DNA from: Hepsetus odoe
Lineage: Eukaryota > Chordata > Actinopteri > Characiformes > Hepsetidae
DNA length: 64,000 bases
Direction of reading: 5' to 3'
Assembly (NCBI GenBank): GCA_017165825.1
Contig: CM029385.1
Location: forward strand, 1,438,690 to 1,502,689
The position numbers were made by a program, and so were the translations under genes. The notes beneath the pieces were generated by a model. That model searched no databases and was not told the origin of the DNA. It saw only the letters and a list, made by a program, of their open reading frames with translations. Positions 44,866 through 57,104 of this stretch are shown one piece after another. The number at the start of each line of letters is the position of its first letter. Positions within the stretch are counted from its first letter, which is position 1.

Positions 44866-46054
44866 CGATTGTTTATAATTATTTGTTTTGTGTGAATCTG
44901 TTCCAATTTATCATCAAAATGTGTAAGAAACCACATAAGCGAGTGTTTACTGAGCATCTTCAGATGTTTTAAGTGTCCGATGATTTTTCACCATTTTCCA
45001 TTATTTGTTTGCAACAACAGTCTTGTACTTAATTTATTTTTCCTTTATTGTAAAACTAGGGCGACCAAACACATTTTGGTTGATCAACTACATCTGGAGT
45101 GGCCTGGTACACGTGATTAGGGGTAAATTTGATTCTTCCCTAAGCTAGACCCACACTTAGTGGGCTAGTGATGATGACGTGTCGAAGTGCTGATTAAAAT
45201 CCATCTTCTAACCTGATCTGAAACAGGCGGGACGTGCTGAGACTATAAGGCACTGGTCATTTTGTGTGTGTATGTGTATGGAGTGTGTTTAGTCTCAGGC
45301 CGTCCATCTTTCTTTGTGACAGTACACAGCCCAGGCTTCCAGAGACAGCGAGAAGAGCTGTGGCTTGGGAACAACGGAGGACGAAACTGGGCTTCAGATC
45401 GAGCGAGCCGGAGCTGATCCCACTCCTCTCTAAAGAACAAACCAGTCAAAAAATCCGGTGAGGCACATCACCTTTGTTTAAACACAGACTCTGGCAGGCC
45501 TATCATAAGCAGGTGGCACACCACCAGCTCTACCTCACCAGGCGTGTGAAGTCCTGTTGCTCTGCGCTCCAAGTGTCTCATCAAGAGTTTTTGGAACGCT
45601 GGGAATCTGGGGGCATTCCAGTAAAAGAAAAATAATAATAATTTTTGAAAATTCCATCCCCGTGTCAAGACGAAGGAAACAGAGATTCTGCCGAGGTATG
45701 GCTTTGTGGGTTGCCATGACGACAGACATCACCAGAATCCGAGCTGGGCGTGTTTGTTTGGGCAACAGCGGCGTTCCCAATCCCTGAAAAATCCCAGCAT
45801 TCCGATGCCACGTCCTGACGTGAGACTTGGCAAAAAGAGTCTCAGAGGCCTTCTGTGCTACTCGACGCACAAAAGGAAGATCACATGAACAATTTCCAGA
45901 GCCAAGCAAGGAGACCGTTGGGCTTACGAACAAAAAAAGATCAACATGCACTGCAGTTGCACTTCAGACTGAAATAATGAGTGTGCCTGGCTGTACAGAC
46001 TCTAATCTGTTAATAAAATCAGGTTCTTCTGAGTAGAACAGAATAATTATATAG

Positions 46055-46388
46055 AAGTGTGGAGGAGAGGTGAAGAAGAGAGTGCTGGTGGGTTGGAATG
46101 GGTTGAGAAGAGTGTCAGAATGTTGAAAAAAAAATGTTGAGACTGGTGTTGGAAGGGACGAGGATGGCCATGATTAGCAACAGCTCAATATCTGAGGGAC
46201 AGCTCAAGTTGGACGGTTTGGAGACGGAGTTAGAGAAATGAGGCTGCACTCGGAGAGACAAGGAGTATGTCAGGAGAAGGCTGTTGAAGATGGAGCTGCC
46301 AGGAAGGAGAAGAGGAAGAGGAGGTTTATGGACGTGATGTGAGAGGACATGCAGGGGGAAGGTGTGAAAGTGGAAGACATGAAATATT
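46055..46388 (+). mobile_element. non-LTR retrotransposon 3' fragment, internally deleted
   Basis: Starts with sequence for VKKRVLVGWNGLRRVS and continues with diverged copies of the segments seen at 21.1-21.4 kb (GATGGAGCTGCCAGGAAGGA and so on), with frameshifts. A TA run follows. Confidence 0.75.
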
Positions 46389-47486
46389 ATATATATATAT
46401 ATATATATCCACTTGCTGGATCTTCCACATCAATCAATGCTACCATCGTTGCCAACACTACTTATGTAAAAAAAGTGCTGATTCAGCAAAGTAAAGGCAA
46501 AATTTAGGCTCTAAAACTTAAAAGAAGTTCATTTTTTTAAATAAACTTGGGAGAACAGCATTTCTAAACTCCCATTGGAGTGATCCCCTCAAGAGAACAC
46601 CTTCGGGAAAATAAAAACATCTGTTTTTTGCATTTTATTTTAACCTTCAGACTTCATACACCCCATTCCGAATCCAGGCTATGAAAAGGTGTCAGCGGTT
46701 CCCCTGGAAGAACGGTATTTAAGGGTTACCACTGGACCATGTTGTACCTTTGAGGGTAGATTTTCAATGTTTGTACCTCAATCAACCAAAAATGTCCCTT
46801 TATTTTTGGCAGTTCCCTATTATTTATGAACATTATCTGTAATCGCTGCCCTTTTATAGCTACGAAGGCTTTACAGAACAATGGAAAAGAGACTGTTAAA
46901 CCTAATGAGAGTATAAAGTTAAAATACCATATTAGACATTTTCCACGCATTAAATGTAGAAGCCCAATAAAAGCGGTGTTTGGTAAACCGGACAGGGTTA
47001 TTACAGTTATATAGTGTAGCCTGAGCAGCTGCTGAAACCACTTCAATATGTGAAGCAGGCTCCTCCTCTTGCCCCCTCACCCTGGATGAGCACCAGTGGT
47101 GTGGATAATACAACATAAGATCTTTTGGACGCGGCTATGAGAAGCTATTAGAGGCTTCTGGCAGGTCCCTTGTTTCTCGGGACACTCCAAATCCCCGGCT
47201 GCGGAATGTGGGAACGCGCTAAACGTTCGCTGGAGCCCTTTTGTCGTCCGGACAGGATCTTCCAGCGACAAATCCGCTTGAATGCCATGGCATCATAAAA
47301 GCAGGCACCTCAGAGTCTGTGCCCTTTACGCGAGGAGGTGCCCTGCAGGGGAGCAGCGGCATCGCCATGACGACCAGCCGCCCGCTGCCCTAGGGAACAG
47401 GTCTCATTGGAACACCACTCACACCGCTGTGGGACGGTGAGCACTGTTAGTGCTGGAGATGAGAAAATGAACAACTGCTTTACTGT

Positions 47487-47521
<35 letters not shown>

Positions 47522-47561
47522 CTGGGGGACAATTTAGTACCTCCAGTCCACATGTGTTGGT

Positions 47562-47770
47562 GTGAATTTGAGGTGAGATTGTGTGAGTTTGAGGTGAGAT
47601 TTTATGAGTTTGAGATGAGATGGTATGAGTTTGAGATGAGATCATGTGAGTTTGAGATGTGATCGTGCGACTTTGAAATGTGATCATGTGAGTTTGAGAT
47701 GAGATCATGTGAGTCTGAGGTAAGATGGTGCGAGTTTGAGATGAGATGGCGTGAGTTTGAGGCGAGATTA
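47562..47770 (-). repeat. 21-bp minisatellite next to ddah1 exon 4
   Basis: About ten units of GTGAGTTTGAGATGAGATCA type on the plus strand. The unit is seven codons and open on the minus strand, reading QTHxISS-like repeats through the donor of exon 4. Confidence 0.88.
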
Positions 47771-47776
47771 CTTCAC

Positions 47777-47896
47777 CTTTAAGGCTTTCTGGGCTGCTTC
47801 GCTGGAGCCGATGGCAATAAGCCCCGGGCCTGCCATGCTGCAGAAACTCTTCAGGTGCAGGCCGTCCAGGACGGGGACGGTGGAAACAGCGTAGTC
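47777..47896 (-). CDS. ddah1: ddah1 exon 4 (catalytic His)
   Basis: Encodes exactly 40 residues, DYAVSTVPVLDGLHLKSFCS then MAGPGLIAIGSSEAAQKALK. The His in DGLHLKS corresponds to the catalytic histidine of DDAH (His173 in human). The acceptor TTCTTTGTAG precedes 47896 and the donor GTGAAG follows 47777; both introns are phase 0. A 21-bp tandem repeat begins within about ten bases of the donor. The alignable sequence matches the vertebrate enzyme without gaps. Confidence 0.96.
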
Positions 47897-47958
47897 CTAC
47901 AAAGAAAATAAAAAACAATCTGAAAATGAAATTCCTCAGGTTGCACACACACACACAC

Positions 47959-48141
47959 ATTTACATTTACGGCATTTAGCAGATGCTCTTATCCAGAGCG
48001 ACTTCCATGTCCTAATTACAGGGACAGTCCCCCTGGAGACACTCAGGGTTAAGGGTCTTGCTCAGTGACCCAGTGGTGGTGGTGCTAGAGGTGGGATTCG
48101 AACCGGTAGGCAAGTACCCCACCACTAGACCACCGCCACCC
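47959..48141 (-). mobile_element. SINE-B, antisense
   Basis: Begins with the tail TTACGGCATTTAGCAGATGC and ends with the head GACCACCGCCACC. A CA microsatellite directly follows its head. Confidence 0.85.
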
Positions 48142-48227
48142 ACACACACACACACACACACACACTCTGTGTTCATTGAATTTGTCCTATGCATTTAACA
48201 CGCCCTACTCACACCAAGTGTGAACAC

Positions 48228-48380
48228 AGTGGTGTCCTGGAGGTAGGACACTCATCTACGGACCAAGAAGTCACAGGTTAGAATCCAGCCCTACTGGCAC
48301 TGGTGTCCTGAGCAAGACCCTTAACCCCACGTTGCTCCAGGGAGACTGTCGCTGCAAATAGGAAACAGAAGTCGTTCTGG
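48228..48380 (+). mobile_element. SINE-B fragment
   Basis: Head GGTGTCCTGGAGGTAGGACA through CTCCAGGGAGACTGTC to AGAAGTCGTTCTGG; the terminal tail is missing. Confidence 0.7.
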
Positions 48381-49345
48381 TTTCCTCCCAGACCTGGGGA
48401 TTGAACCCCCAACGCTCTGGTTACAGACCCTCATGTCTCACCCATAGTCCAATGCTGCCACCTTCTTCTCCTGTTCATTTTCTTATCATTTAAACTAAAA
48501 TGCATTCTGCAGAACTTTGAGGGCAAATGTTTCTGAAAATTCTTTCATCTTTTCCTTTTAAACATTGCACAAGATTTGAAAACCGCCGCTCCATTTGTCA
48601 CAAGTTTATGGGAACATGCAGGAAAAAAGCAAACACTGAAAGGCCTCTTAGCACGCTAACAGTCTTTGGGTCTGAAAAACCGCATCAGATTTTTCCTCGT
48701 GCATTTTTTTTCCCTCAAATCAGCCGCTAAGTTTCCATAAACATTAAGCTAATGCTGGACAAAAGCAGCGATAAGGACGGCGGCCCGTTTCAAAGCACTT
48801 CAGAGCACAAACATCCATTTCCTGCTCGTTTACTGAGTGTCATCTGTGTTATTTGCATATTTGTGAAGAATGCCCTGCCGTCGGCTTGGCCTTCTGTCTT
48901 TCATTCAGAAATCAAAGCTTCTCCTCGGCCCGGCCCCCGTATCTGCAGACCAGACGCTCTGAAATCCTGACGATCTGGAGGAAGATAGTACAAAAATGTC
49001 CGCGCTGAGGCTTATCATCGTGTGGGAAAAGGGGAGCTCTCGTCTTCCTGCCGTTCAGGAGCAGCCATTCCGTAGCATCTGATGGAGATGCGGAGCCGCA
49101 TCCGTGATCTCTTCGAAGATCTGATAAACAAGTCTATAATAACACGGTGAGATTTAAGGACTGCGGCCAACGGGATGTTTATCCAGGCAAACCAAAAAAA
49201 CGTGATTCCGTTGGGAGATATTTTGATTTTTTTGCAGGTTTTTTTCATCTTCATGACCTGCACGCCGCATAGAGCAGAAGTTCAGTCTGAAGAACAAACC
49301 TTAAATAAAAACGAGACGGATCGGCTGTGCTAAATAAACACCCAC

Positions 49346-49419
49346 CTTGAATGCATCGGCCAGGATCTCGGCCCCTTTCTGATTGGTCCGCTTGGATAAG
49401 CCCACAAAGAACTCTCGGC
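49346..49419 (-). CDS. ddah1: ddah1 exon 3
   Basis: A short 74-bp exon encoding REFFVGLSKRTNQKGAEILA followed by DAFK. Its first two bases complete a Gly codon from exon 2 (phase 1). The acceptor TTTTTCTGCAG precedes 49419 and the donor GTGGGT follows 49346. The FVGLSKRTN segment contains an arginine of the substrate site in the family. A long TG tract on the gene strand lies about ten bases upstream of the acceptor. Confidence 0.95.
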
Positions 49420-49426
49420 CTGCAGA

Positions 49427-49430
<4 letters not shown>

Positions 49431-49476
<46 letters not shown>
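49431..49476 (+). repeat. CA microsatellite next to ddah1 exon 3 acceptor
   Basis: Twenty-three units, TG on the gene strand, separated from the exon by TTTTTCTGCAG only. Confidence 0.92.
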
Positions 49477-49478
<2 letters not shown>

Positions 49479-50280
49479 GTCCTTAGAGCTTTGCAAGCTA
49501 CAGACTAATCTAATGTGGAGTCAGTTAACACTCCCTCAGGTCGCCAGTCCATCGCAGGGCCTCTGGTAACACTTTTAGTGTTAATCGCTAAACTGACAGA
49601 CTGACCGACTCACTTAGTAACCGACTGACTGAGGGACAGACAGGCTAACCCAATGTCATACGGATTTGAGTGACTTCATCACTGACAGACAGACAGAAAG
49701 ACTGACTGATTTACTGAATAGCCGACTGATTAAATGACTGACTGACAGAAGCACTGACTGAGAGACTGACAGACTGACTGATTGTCCTGCAGACGGTCAG
49801 ACTGACTGCCAGACGGACAGATTAACAGAACACTTGTTGCAGTAAAACGTCCCCCTTCTTTCCCGTCCAGCCTGCTGGATCAGGTTCACCTCTCTAACCT
49901 CCTCTTCGAAAAACTGTCCCGTTTTCAGCGGGATCCCAGGCTGACGTTGCTCAGAGCAACACACACTTTATCCCTGTCCGGTCCTCAGTCTGTAGCTTTC
50001 TTCGTCATGAAGTAGTTCAGGTTGTGCATCCAGAGTCTCGCATCCTGTTCAGCGTTTAAACTGGTCTTTCTTCAGAAACAGGTCAGTAAACACTGGCAGG
50101 CGAACACAGCAGCACCGACACTAGTTTAGTGATGAACACTGATGACGAACACAGACAAAAGTATTGGAACAGCAAGGTGTTCATTACTGGTTTTGGGATC
50201 AAAAGATGAATATAAATCACTAAAAGTCATAAAATATAATATGACCCTGGGTGGTCAGATATGTTCTTTGCATTATATAC

Positions 50281-50322
<42 letters not shown>

Positions 50323-51479
50323 CTTTCATCGAGACTCCAGAAAAATCTCACCGTTTCATTTTCTCGTGTTTTAGTTCTAGATCAGCCCAGAGTGTAGTAA
50401 AAAAGCAGCTCTGAGTGATGAAGGTGTAAATCCACCCGTCTAATCCTCCAGAATGAGGTCAGGAATGAGGGTGGAATGCGATGCGTGCAGAAACCGAGAG
50501 TCTTGGCTCGGAATATGGCTCGTACGAAAGCTGATTTAGAGAAGAACAGCGTGAAGCATCAGAGCTCGGGCTGCATCTGCATGAACGTGTTCCTCAGGAA
50601 ATAGACACGTCTGGATCTTCGAATGAGATTCACAGTGACAAGACAGCGCTATTATGGAAAGTGTGGGTGGAAAGAAGCCTTCATTAAACAACGTTTTGGA
50701 AAAGGGAGTCAGATCGCAGTTAGAACTCATCAAACAGACTGAAAACAAACATATTTTTGGTGAGTTCTGCCCATATTTTGCCCAAAAATCTGAGAAAAAA
50801 AGGATGGGTGGGACCAAAACAGTATTTCTGCCCGTGGTGTCAGACGATTTTGTGGCTTCTCTTCTTTCCCGGGATGATTGAATCAGACTGCCTCATCCTC
50901 CTTTCCTAAACAGATCTGAAGGAACCGCTTCCCACTCAGCCCTCAATGTTGTCTCCATCCCATGTAAAGCGGCTGGATTTTTCCCCCTCCGCATATTTCT
51001 CAGAACAGACCTGCATCTTCTCAAAGGGATTTTGTCCGATGATTGTGTTGACCGTCATCGCCTCTCCGTCGGACCGCTCCCTCGCTTCCCTCGCTCTGTC
51101 GAAATAAGGGCCGGATTCCTTTAAACACATCTAAACCAGCAGGCAGACACCAGCGTACGTGCAGGACGGGACAAAACAGGTTTCTTCATTTGCTTCCAGC
51201 GAGAGAAAAAACACAAAGATGCCCTTCTGGATGAGACTTCATTGATCCGAGCGCTGCCGAGCGACATTCAGAATCACAAAAACATCTACGAAAGCCTTTA
51301 ATGCATCAGACTGGCCTTAAAGGCTTCTCTCTTCACTTTCACCCCAGAAATTGTAACGACAGTTCAATCTGTCAGCTCTTATAAGAGGCTTATGCTGCTC
51401 TTGTGGCTGAATGCAATCAACTTCCTGCAACAAATGTTCCAATATCTAGAGTAAGGTTCCCCCAGATGTTGGGGTTGGT

Positions 51480-52150
51480 TGTTCCACATCATGAACAGCA
51501 CTGTGCAAAGGTCTTTGCACCCCCAGTTCTTTATATTTTGTATAAAAGTGAGACAGTAGGTTCAGTGATGTGTACAAAGTCCAGTCTAAACACAAAGAGA
51601 GTTTCATCCTAACCAGCTTTAAAGTCAATATTCACCACCACCACCGTTATTCTTCAGCACAGCCTCAACTCTCTTAGACCAGCTCCTTTCTGTAAGTCAG
51701 GAACACCTCTCCAGGCTTCTTGAAGGACGTCCCAAAGCTCTTCTCAGGATGACGACTGCCTTTTGTTTTCTTTGTGGAGATGATCTCACGCTGCTTCTGG
51801 AACTGCTCAGGTACAGAGGCTTTGTCCTGCAGGAAGATCTGGAGAACTGTTCCTCAACAAGACATTAAAAATACAAGAACTTCGGATTGTCTGGACGTAA
51901 AGTTTTGTACCGTATCTCAAGATATCAGTGACTTCACTAATGTTCCACTCTACAAGACATCATGAGCTTTAGTTCAGGGTTTGTCTGATGTCACTTATTT
52001 GGTTTGTGAGATAAGAGTCAGAGCGGAGAACATGATAAGCAGGACATGATTCTCGATAAGAGGACACATGCATTAAACCAATGGACCACTGGTTAATGTC
52101 TCAACGTTCATTTTCAACATCTACAATCTTAAAAAGTACTTTATATTTTT
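51480..52150 (+). repeat. dispersed repeat E
   Basis: Its first part matches, inverted, 28680-28960. The middle (GATCTGGAGAACTGTTCCTC) matches parts of 25.96-26.2 and 54.14 kb. Its last ~200 bases match 54.31-54.54 kb. Confidence 0.65.
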
Positions 52151-52639
52151 ACTGTACAATAAATCGATCACCAGCTCAGCACCGCAGCATTGAGACCATG
52201 GAATGGATCACTGGTTAAAAGTCTGAATGTTCATTTTCATGCTTACCACCTACAGAACTGCCACAGCCAACTAAAAGAACCGACTCTGAGCTTTATTGGA
52301 TTCCACCCTCGTAGCTGCAGTGCCAACTATAAATGCTCAATGAACCACGGTATTTCTGTAAAATTGTGCACATTTGATTTCTTCCCTCCATTTATCCTTT
52401 GAAATAAGACTTAACTAGTCTTAAGGGGTCACGTTTTATATTTATGATCCCAAAGAAGATCTTCATCCTTTTTTAAATACATTTGATACCTAGTAGATCA
52501 TCAGGGCATTCGGGTTGGGTTTAAGGTTTAAGATCAGGATTAAAGGTTTATCCACAGACGCGTAATTAAAACAAAGAAATAAAAAAAAAAAAAAAACTAC
52601 CCTTTAAGAGGGAGGGAGCCCTACAAGACCATTATGAAT

Positions 52640-52865
52640 TGAAAGTGAAAGTGACTCTACGTCATTGTGAAACACGGCAGAGCACACAGTGAACCACAAT
52701 GAAATGAAACCTCTGTCTTCATCCAACACACCCACGTGCACCAGGAGGAAGGCATATCCAGTACCTGGGGAGCAGTGACGGGGACAGCACCTTGCTCAAG
52801 GGATCCTCAGAGCAACCTACTGGTCTGGGATTCGAACCCATGAGTTTCTGTTCCTGAGGCCTAAA
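52640..52865 (-). mobile_element. SINE-A, antisense, diverged
   Basis: Tail GAAAGTGAAAGTGACT, then the GAGCAGTGACGGGGACAG body and a head with GGGATTCGAACCC. It is more diverged than the copies at 25.6 and 37.5 kb. Confidence 0.8.
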
Positions 52866-52942
52866 CTAGCAAGTTTTTGGTTTTGGCAGATTAACTCTGA
52901 CCTCCAGCCCCCAAAAAACAAAGTCATTATAGCCTTGTGCCA

Positions 52943-52981
<39 letters not shown>

Positions 52982-53590
52982 CTGTTCGGATCGGCAGACT
53001 TTAGGAAGGTAAAATGTGTGCTTTAAAGCAATCTACGAGCAGCTGTTTTAATTTTGGCATTTGGGGTGAGGTCCAGGCCCGGATTAGAAGTAAATCCTCC
53101 GGACGGCCCTAAAGACGCAATACAGCGGGTGCGGCCCGAGTGCCAAATGTTTTGCAAATGAGACACTGGTGTTTCAGAAGCCAAGAGGAAGTGTTTCTCC
53201 TGCTGGCTCATGAAGCTCATCTGAGCTCTGAGAGGAAAGCCACCAGCCAAACGTCTACAAACTCAATTAGCTGTTCTTCAGCCTTTTTCCAGTGATCCAC
53301 AATAAATGACCCATATTTAAATCGCCATAAACCCAGAAATGTAAATTATACACACTGAGAGAGAGAGAGAGCGAGAGAGAGAGAGAGAGAGAACAAAATG
53401 TCCTCCTTTTCTCTTCCTCAGGACCTTCTACTCAGGAGGAAGGAGCACCATTTTAAACCTTTGTGCCTCCGGTTCAGCCGTGACTGTAACTCTTCTCTTC
53501 GTTCTTTGGTGCAAAGATTTAATTTCTTTGAGAAATAATGTTTGGTGAACCAAGTGCGTTCCAACATTTCAAAGGAAGTGGACATAATCA

Positions 53591-53830
53591 AAGTGAAGTG
53601 AAAATGAAAGCGACTACGAGTCATTGTGAAACACAGCACAGTGAAAAACAACGGAATACAACCAACACACACCGTGCAGCAGGGGGCAGCTTTTTAAAGC
53701 ACCCGGGGAGCAGTGACGGGGGTGGTACCTGGATCAAGGGTACATCAGGGCAACCCACTGGTCTGGGATTCGAACATATGACCTTCTGATCCTGTGGCCT
53801 AGTCCCTAAACACTAGGTCACCGCTGCTCT
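53591..53830 (-). mobile_element. SINE-A, antisense
   Basis: Tail-first copy with GTGCAGCAGGGGGCAGC and GGGATTCGAAC. It lies 0.7 kb from another copy in the same orientation. Confidence 0.82.
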
Positions 53831-54109
53831 AGAGCAAATCAATCCAACGTTTAGATGTAAACAAGAGAACATTTCAGCAAAATTGCAGACAAAATACTGA
53901 AGAGTTCTGAGTTTCCTTCTGAAACTTCGAACCTGTAGAGTCGCCGGGACTGATGTTCTGGGTTGCCACTGCTGAAGGAGCGTTTGTGACCCAGAACTCC
54001 AACATCAGCACCTGAGTTCAGTAATGATCTTGCGGCTGCAATCAAATTCCCACACCAGCGTTCCAGCATCTAAAGAAAAGTCTTTACCCCTCACTTCTTC
54101 TCAATTCTC

Positions 54110-54545
54110 CAAAAATACAGACTCCCTTGTGTTTTTAATGTCTTATTGAGGAACAGTTCTCCAGATCTTCCTGTTGGACAAAGTTTTTGTCTCTCATTTT
54201 CAGTGCAGTCCTGGTACCTCAGCAGTTTTACAAACAGAATCCGTGTGGGATCATCTCCACAAAGAACGATGCATTTTTCTACAAAATACTTTTGCACAGT
54301 GCTGTATCGCTTCACTAATGTTCCACTCTACAAGACATCATGAGCTTTAGTTCAGGGTTTGTCTGATGTCACTTGTTTGGTGTGTGAGAAGAGTCAGAGT
54401 GGAGAACATGATAAGCAGGACATGATTCTAGATAAGAGGACAAATAAACCAATGGACCACTGCTTAAATGTCTCAATGTTCATTTTTATCGTTACTGCCT
54501 ACACAACATCTACAATCTTCAAATGTACTTTATATCTTTATACTA
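54110..54545 (+). repeat. dispersed repeat E, second copy in the same intron
   Basis: Shares ATGTTCCACTCTACAAGACA and the following ~200 bases with 51.94-52.15 kb in direct orientation. Also carries TTTTGCACAGTGCTGTAT, like the sequence at 26.49 kb. Confidence 0.68.
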
Positions 54546-54850
54546 ATGGACATGAAATTCAGACACCAAACATGTCTTGGCCCTGAGAAAGTGGGGCAAA
54601 CTTATCTAACTTTCCTCTAATTTTTGGCGTTAACATAAGCCTAAATAAGATTTAGCTTGGATGCAAAGCCTAGGTCACCCAGACCTTTTCTATAAATACC
54701 TCCAAACATCTTCTTATTACAGTCACACTGTGTCCTAAACCGCACCCATAGGTCTGCTCCACCCTACTGAAGAGCTGGACTGGGCCTGAGCGAGAGTCTC
54801 TTCAATCTGACTCCTTTAAGCCTCGGCTTAAAAAATGTGTCTGTGGTTAC

Positions 54851-54950
54851 CTGTGAACAGGACGTCGCCTCCATCCAGTGTAGCTGATTCATCCGTCATC
54901 TCCACAATGTTCAGGTCCAGATCTGACAGGGCTTTCTTCATGGCTTCCGT
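54851..54950 (-). CDS. ddah1: ddah1 exon 2 (catalytic Asp)
   Basis: Encodes 33 residues plus one base: TEAMKKALSDLDLNIVEM then TDESATLDGGDVLFTG (the last Gly is split). LDGGDVL contains the aspartate of the catalytic triad (Asp127 in human). The acceptor is TCTTTTTCAG before 54950, phase 0. The donor GTAACC after 54851 is phase 1, matching exon 3. Exons 2-6 add up to 181 residues. The first exon, which would supply about the first hundred residues with the remaining substrate-binding acids, is not recognised between 54951 and 64000; intron 1 is long in other vertebrates. Confidence 0.94.
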
Positions 54951-55164
54951 CTGAAAAAGACAAAAAGGGCGTGATATGAACATCCTGCATGTAAAGACAG
55001 ATATCAGATGTTCATTTAACCTTCATCATGGACATTAAACACATGGTGGTGGGAGGACTGATGGGACAGGAAGGTTCAGGAAGGTTTGGTTGAGCTTGTC
55101 TCAGAACGGGGATCAAGCGGCGGTTTTGGGGGCATTTTTTGAGGTTGGTTCAAAGTTTTATGAG

Positions 55165-55458
55165 CAAATTAAGCTAGATGACCTTCTCGTGGAGGTCCTG
55201 GGTTTAATTCCCAGATGGGACACTTTCTGTGTGGGGTGGACATGTTGTCCCCATGTTTGTGCGTTTCCTCTGGGAGCCCGAGATTCTTCCCAGCATCCAA
55301 AGACATGAACGTCAGGTGGATCGGAGATGCTAAATTGTCCCCAAGGTGCTAGTGTGGTGACCTGTCCATGATGTCCCCACTTTTCATTGGACCGGGATAG
55401 ACTCCAAGACCTCCCGCAACCATAATCAGAGCAAGCGGCTCATAAAATGAGTGAGTGA
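55165..55458 (+). mobile_element. SINE-C
   Basis: Sense copy with head GGTCCTGGGTTTAATTCCCA, body CACTTTCTGTGTGGGGTGG, and tail CCGGGATAGACTCCAAGACC, ending in a short GTGAGTGAATG run. Confidence 0.78.
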
Positions 55459-56903
55459 ATGTGTGAGCGTTTGGGTGCTGGGGCTGGTTTGGGACAGATT
55501 TAGGAAGCATTTGGAAGGAGGTTTCTGGGCTGGTATTGAGGCCCAAAATTTCAGGGTCCGTTAAAGAAGTTCCACCAACAGGGGAGTGGCTTTCTTCTGG
55601 TTCTGGCACCAAATTTTTAACCGAAAATAAATTCCCAGTTGGTTTGCAGCTGGAACCAAAAAATTGCTGGCTCCAGTGCTGGAACCAGGATGACATTATT
55701 GGGTGTGTCCTTGTTTACTCCCATTTTGAGGAAGATGGCACATGCTTAATTACAGTGGTTGGTTCCCCAGAAGGCATTTAAAGAATCCTGAATGGAACTG
55801 GCTGAAGAACCGGGTCCCTGCTGAAGGAAAAGGGATGTCAGATGTGATACCAGGGTATGAACGTGGAATGAACCTGTACGATAATCATTATAGTGATGCT
55901 GATCTTTGAGATACTGATCAAAAAGACACTAATCACAAAATAAAGGCAACCCAGTAGGAAAATGCAGTCTTTATCACAATTTCTTCATTTTCAGTTCTGG
56001 TCTATTAACACATCCCTCCTCTGTCAGCTACCCTTAACGTTACACATGACTTCATGCATTGTATATGACTTAATACACATGTCTGCTAACTGTATACTAA
56101 GGCTTGTCCCAGCTGTGATGACATAAACACATGTTGGTCCGTCTTATCATGGGTGTAAGCGATCACTTTAAGTGGTTTTACTGAGAGACTCACAGCTTTT
56201 CAGCCGCTGGCCCGAAGACAAAAAGATTACGTGTGTTTTTGGATGGCGGTGCACCGCATGACAACATGTTACCAGCCGGTCCAAGATATCTGGGTGACAT
56301 CAGCACTCGGGTCTGGGGGCTGATGTCATTGCGAAGGGAAACATGTTAAAAGTTTTTTTTTTTTTTTTTTCATGAAGAATTGGGCCAAAAGGAAGTGACC
56401 TAGGGAAGAAAAAAATGAGCCGTAAGAGAAAAATGCAGCACCGGCCGTCCTGGGCAACAAAGGAACAGGTCAGCTGACCAGCTGATCTTGTCAAGTCGCA
56501 CATCTGTAGGGCTACGAGTGTGTGTGTGTGTGTGTGAGCCATAAGGGACAGACCGTTAACATGTAAATGCTTAAATGTGTGTGGACTGGCTGGCGGGCCG
56601 TGAGTGTGTGTGTGTGTGTGTTTATAGGCCGCTTTTTGGCTCGTCTCAGGGGCCCACATTTTACGGGAGCAGATCAGTGTTTCCACAGCGATATCTGGCG
56701 GTGAGGTCACTGCACTGCTAATCGAAGGCTTCTGCTTCTGCTCACAACAAGCCAAGCATGAGGTCACACAGGTATGCTGCCATGGCAACCGCAAGGCCCC
56801 CATCCCAACTTCCTTTCTTAGATAATGCAAGACCACCCCCACCGTCCAGCAAACCAAATAAAACACAATCATGCATATAATGGGGACTGGGCCCAACACC
56901 ACA

Positions 56904-56904
<1 letters not shown>

Positions 56905-56947
<43 letters not shown>
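56905..56947 (+). repeat. CA microsatellite
   Basis: About 21 CA units. Confidence 0.9.
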
Positions 56948-56949
<2 letters not shown>

Positions 56950-57104
56950 GAAAAGTAGTGCAGCCAGACCTGATTTCATTTTGGCTCAGCTCAACATCAT
57001 GACACAGAGAGTGAAGGAGTGTTAAACATTATATTTCAAATCTATATCAAAGTTTTGACGGTGATGTCAACGTTGCCTTCATGTGATATGAATGAAGACA
57101 ATGT

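Larger units (their letters stand above)
39545..47776 (-). other. ddah1 intron 4
   Basis: Holds a SINE-C tail with a GAAT/GAAC tract, a GA/GGA block (40082-40239), two LINE fragments (40.53-41.19 and 46.05-46.39 kb), a SINE-A fragment, a long CA tract (42326-42414), a TACTTTT-rich repeat (42.78-43.10 kb), and a GGAT satellite nearly 1 kb long (43.78-44.86 kb). A 21-bp minisatellite lies at the end next to exon 4. Confidence 0.6.
47897..49345 (-). other. ddah1 intron 3
   Basis: Contains a SINE-B in each orientation (47959-48141 and 48228-48380), a tRNA-like fragment at about 48385-48465, and otherwise unique sequence to the exon 3 donor. Confidence 0.6.
49420..54850 (-). other. ddah1 intron 2
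   Basis: Contains a CA tract next to exon 3, a degenerate GACT/GACA tract (about 49590-49830), a GT tract (50288-50320), direct copies of a dispersed repeat (51.5-52.15 and 54.11-54.55 kb), two antisense SINE-A copies, an ATA run (52946-52981) and a GA tract (53358-53392). Confidence 0.6.

Noticed and set aside
56300..56944. Minus-strand 214-codon frame
   Set aside because: Built on CA/TG tracts with no homology recognised; not ddah1 exon 1.
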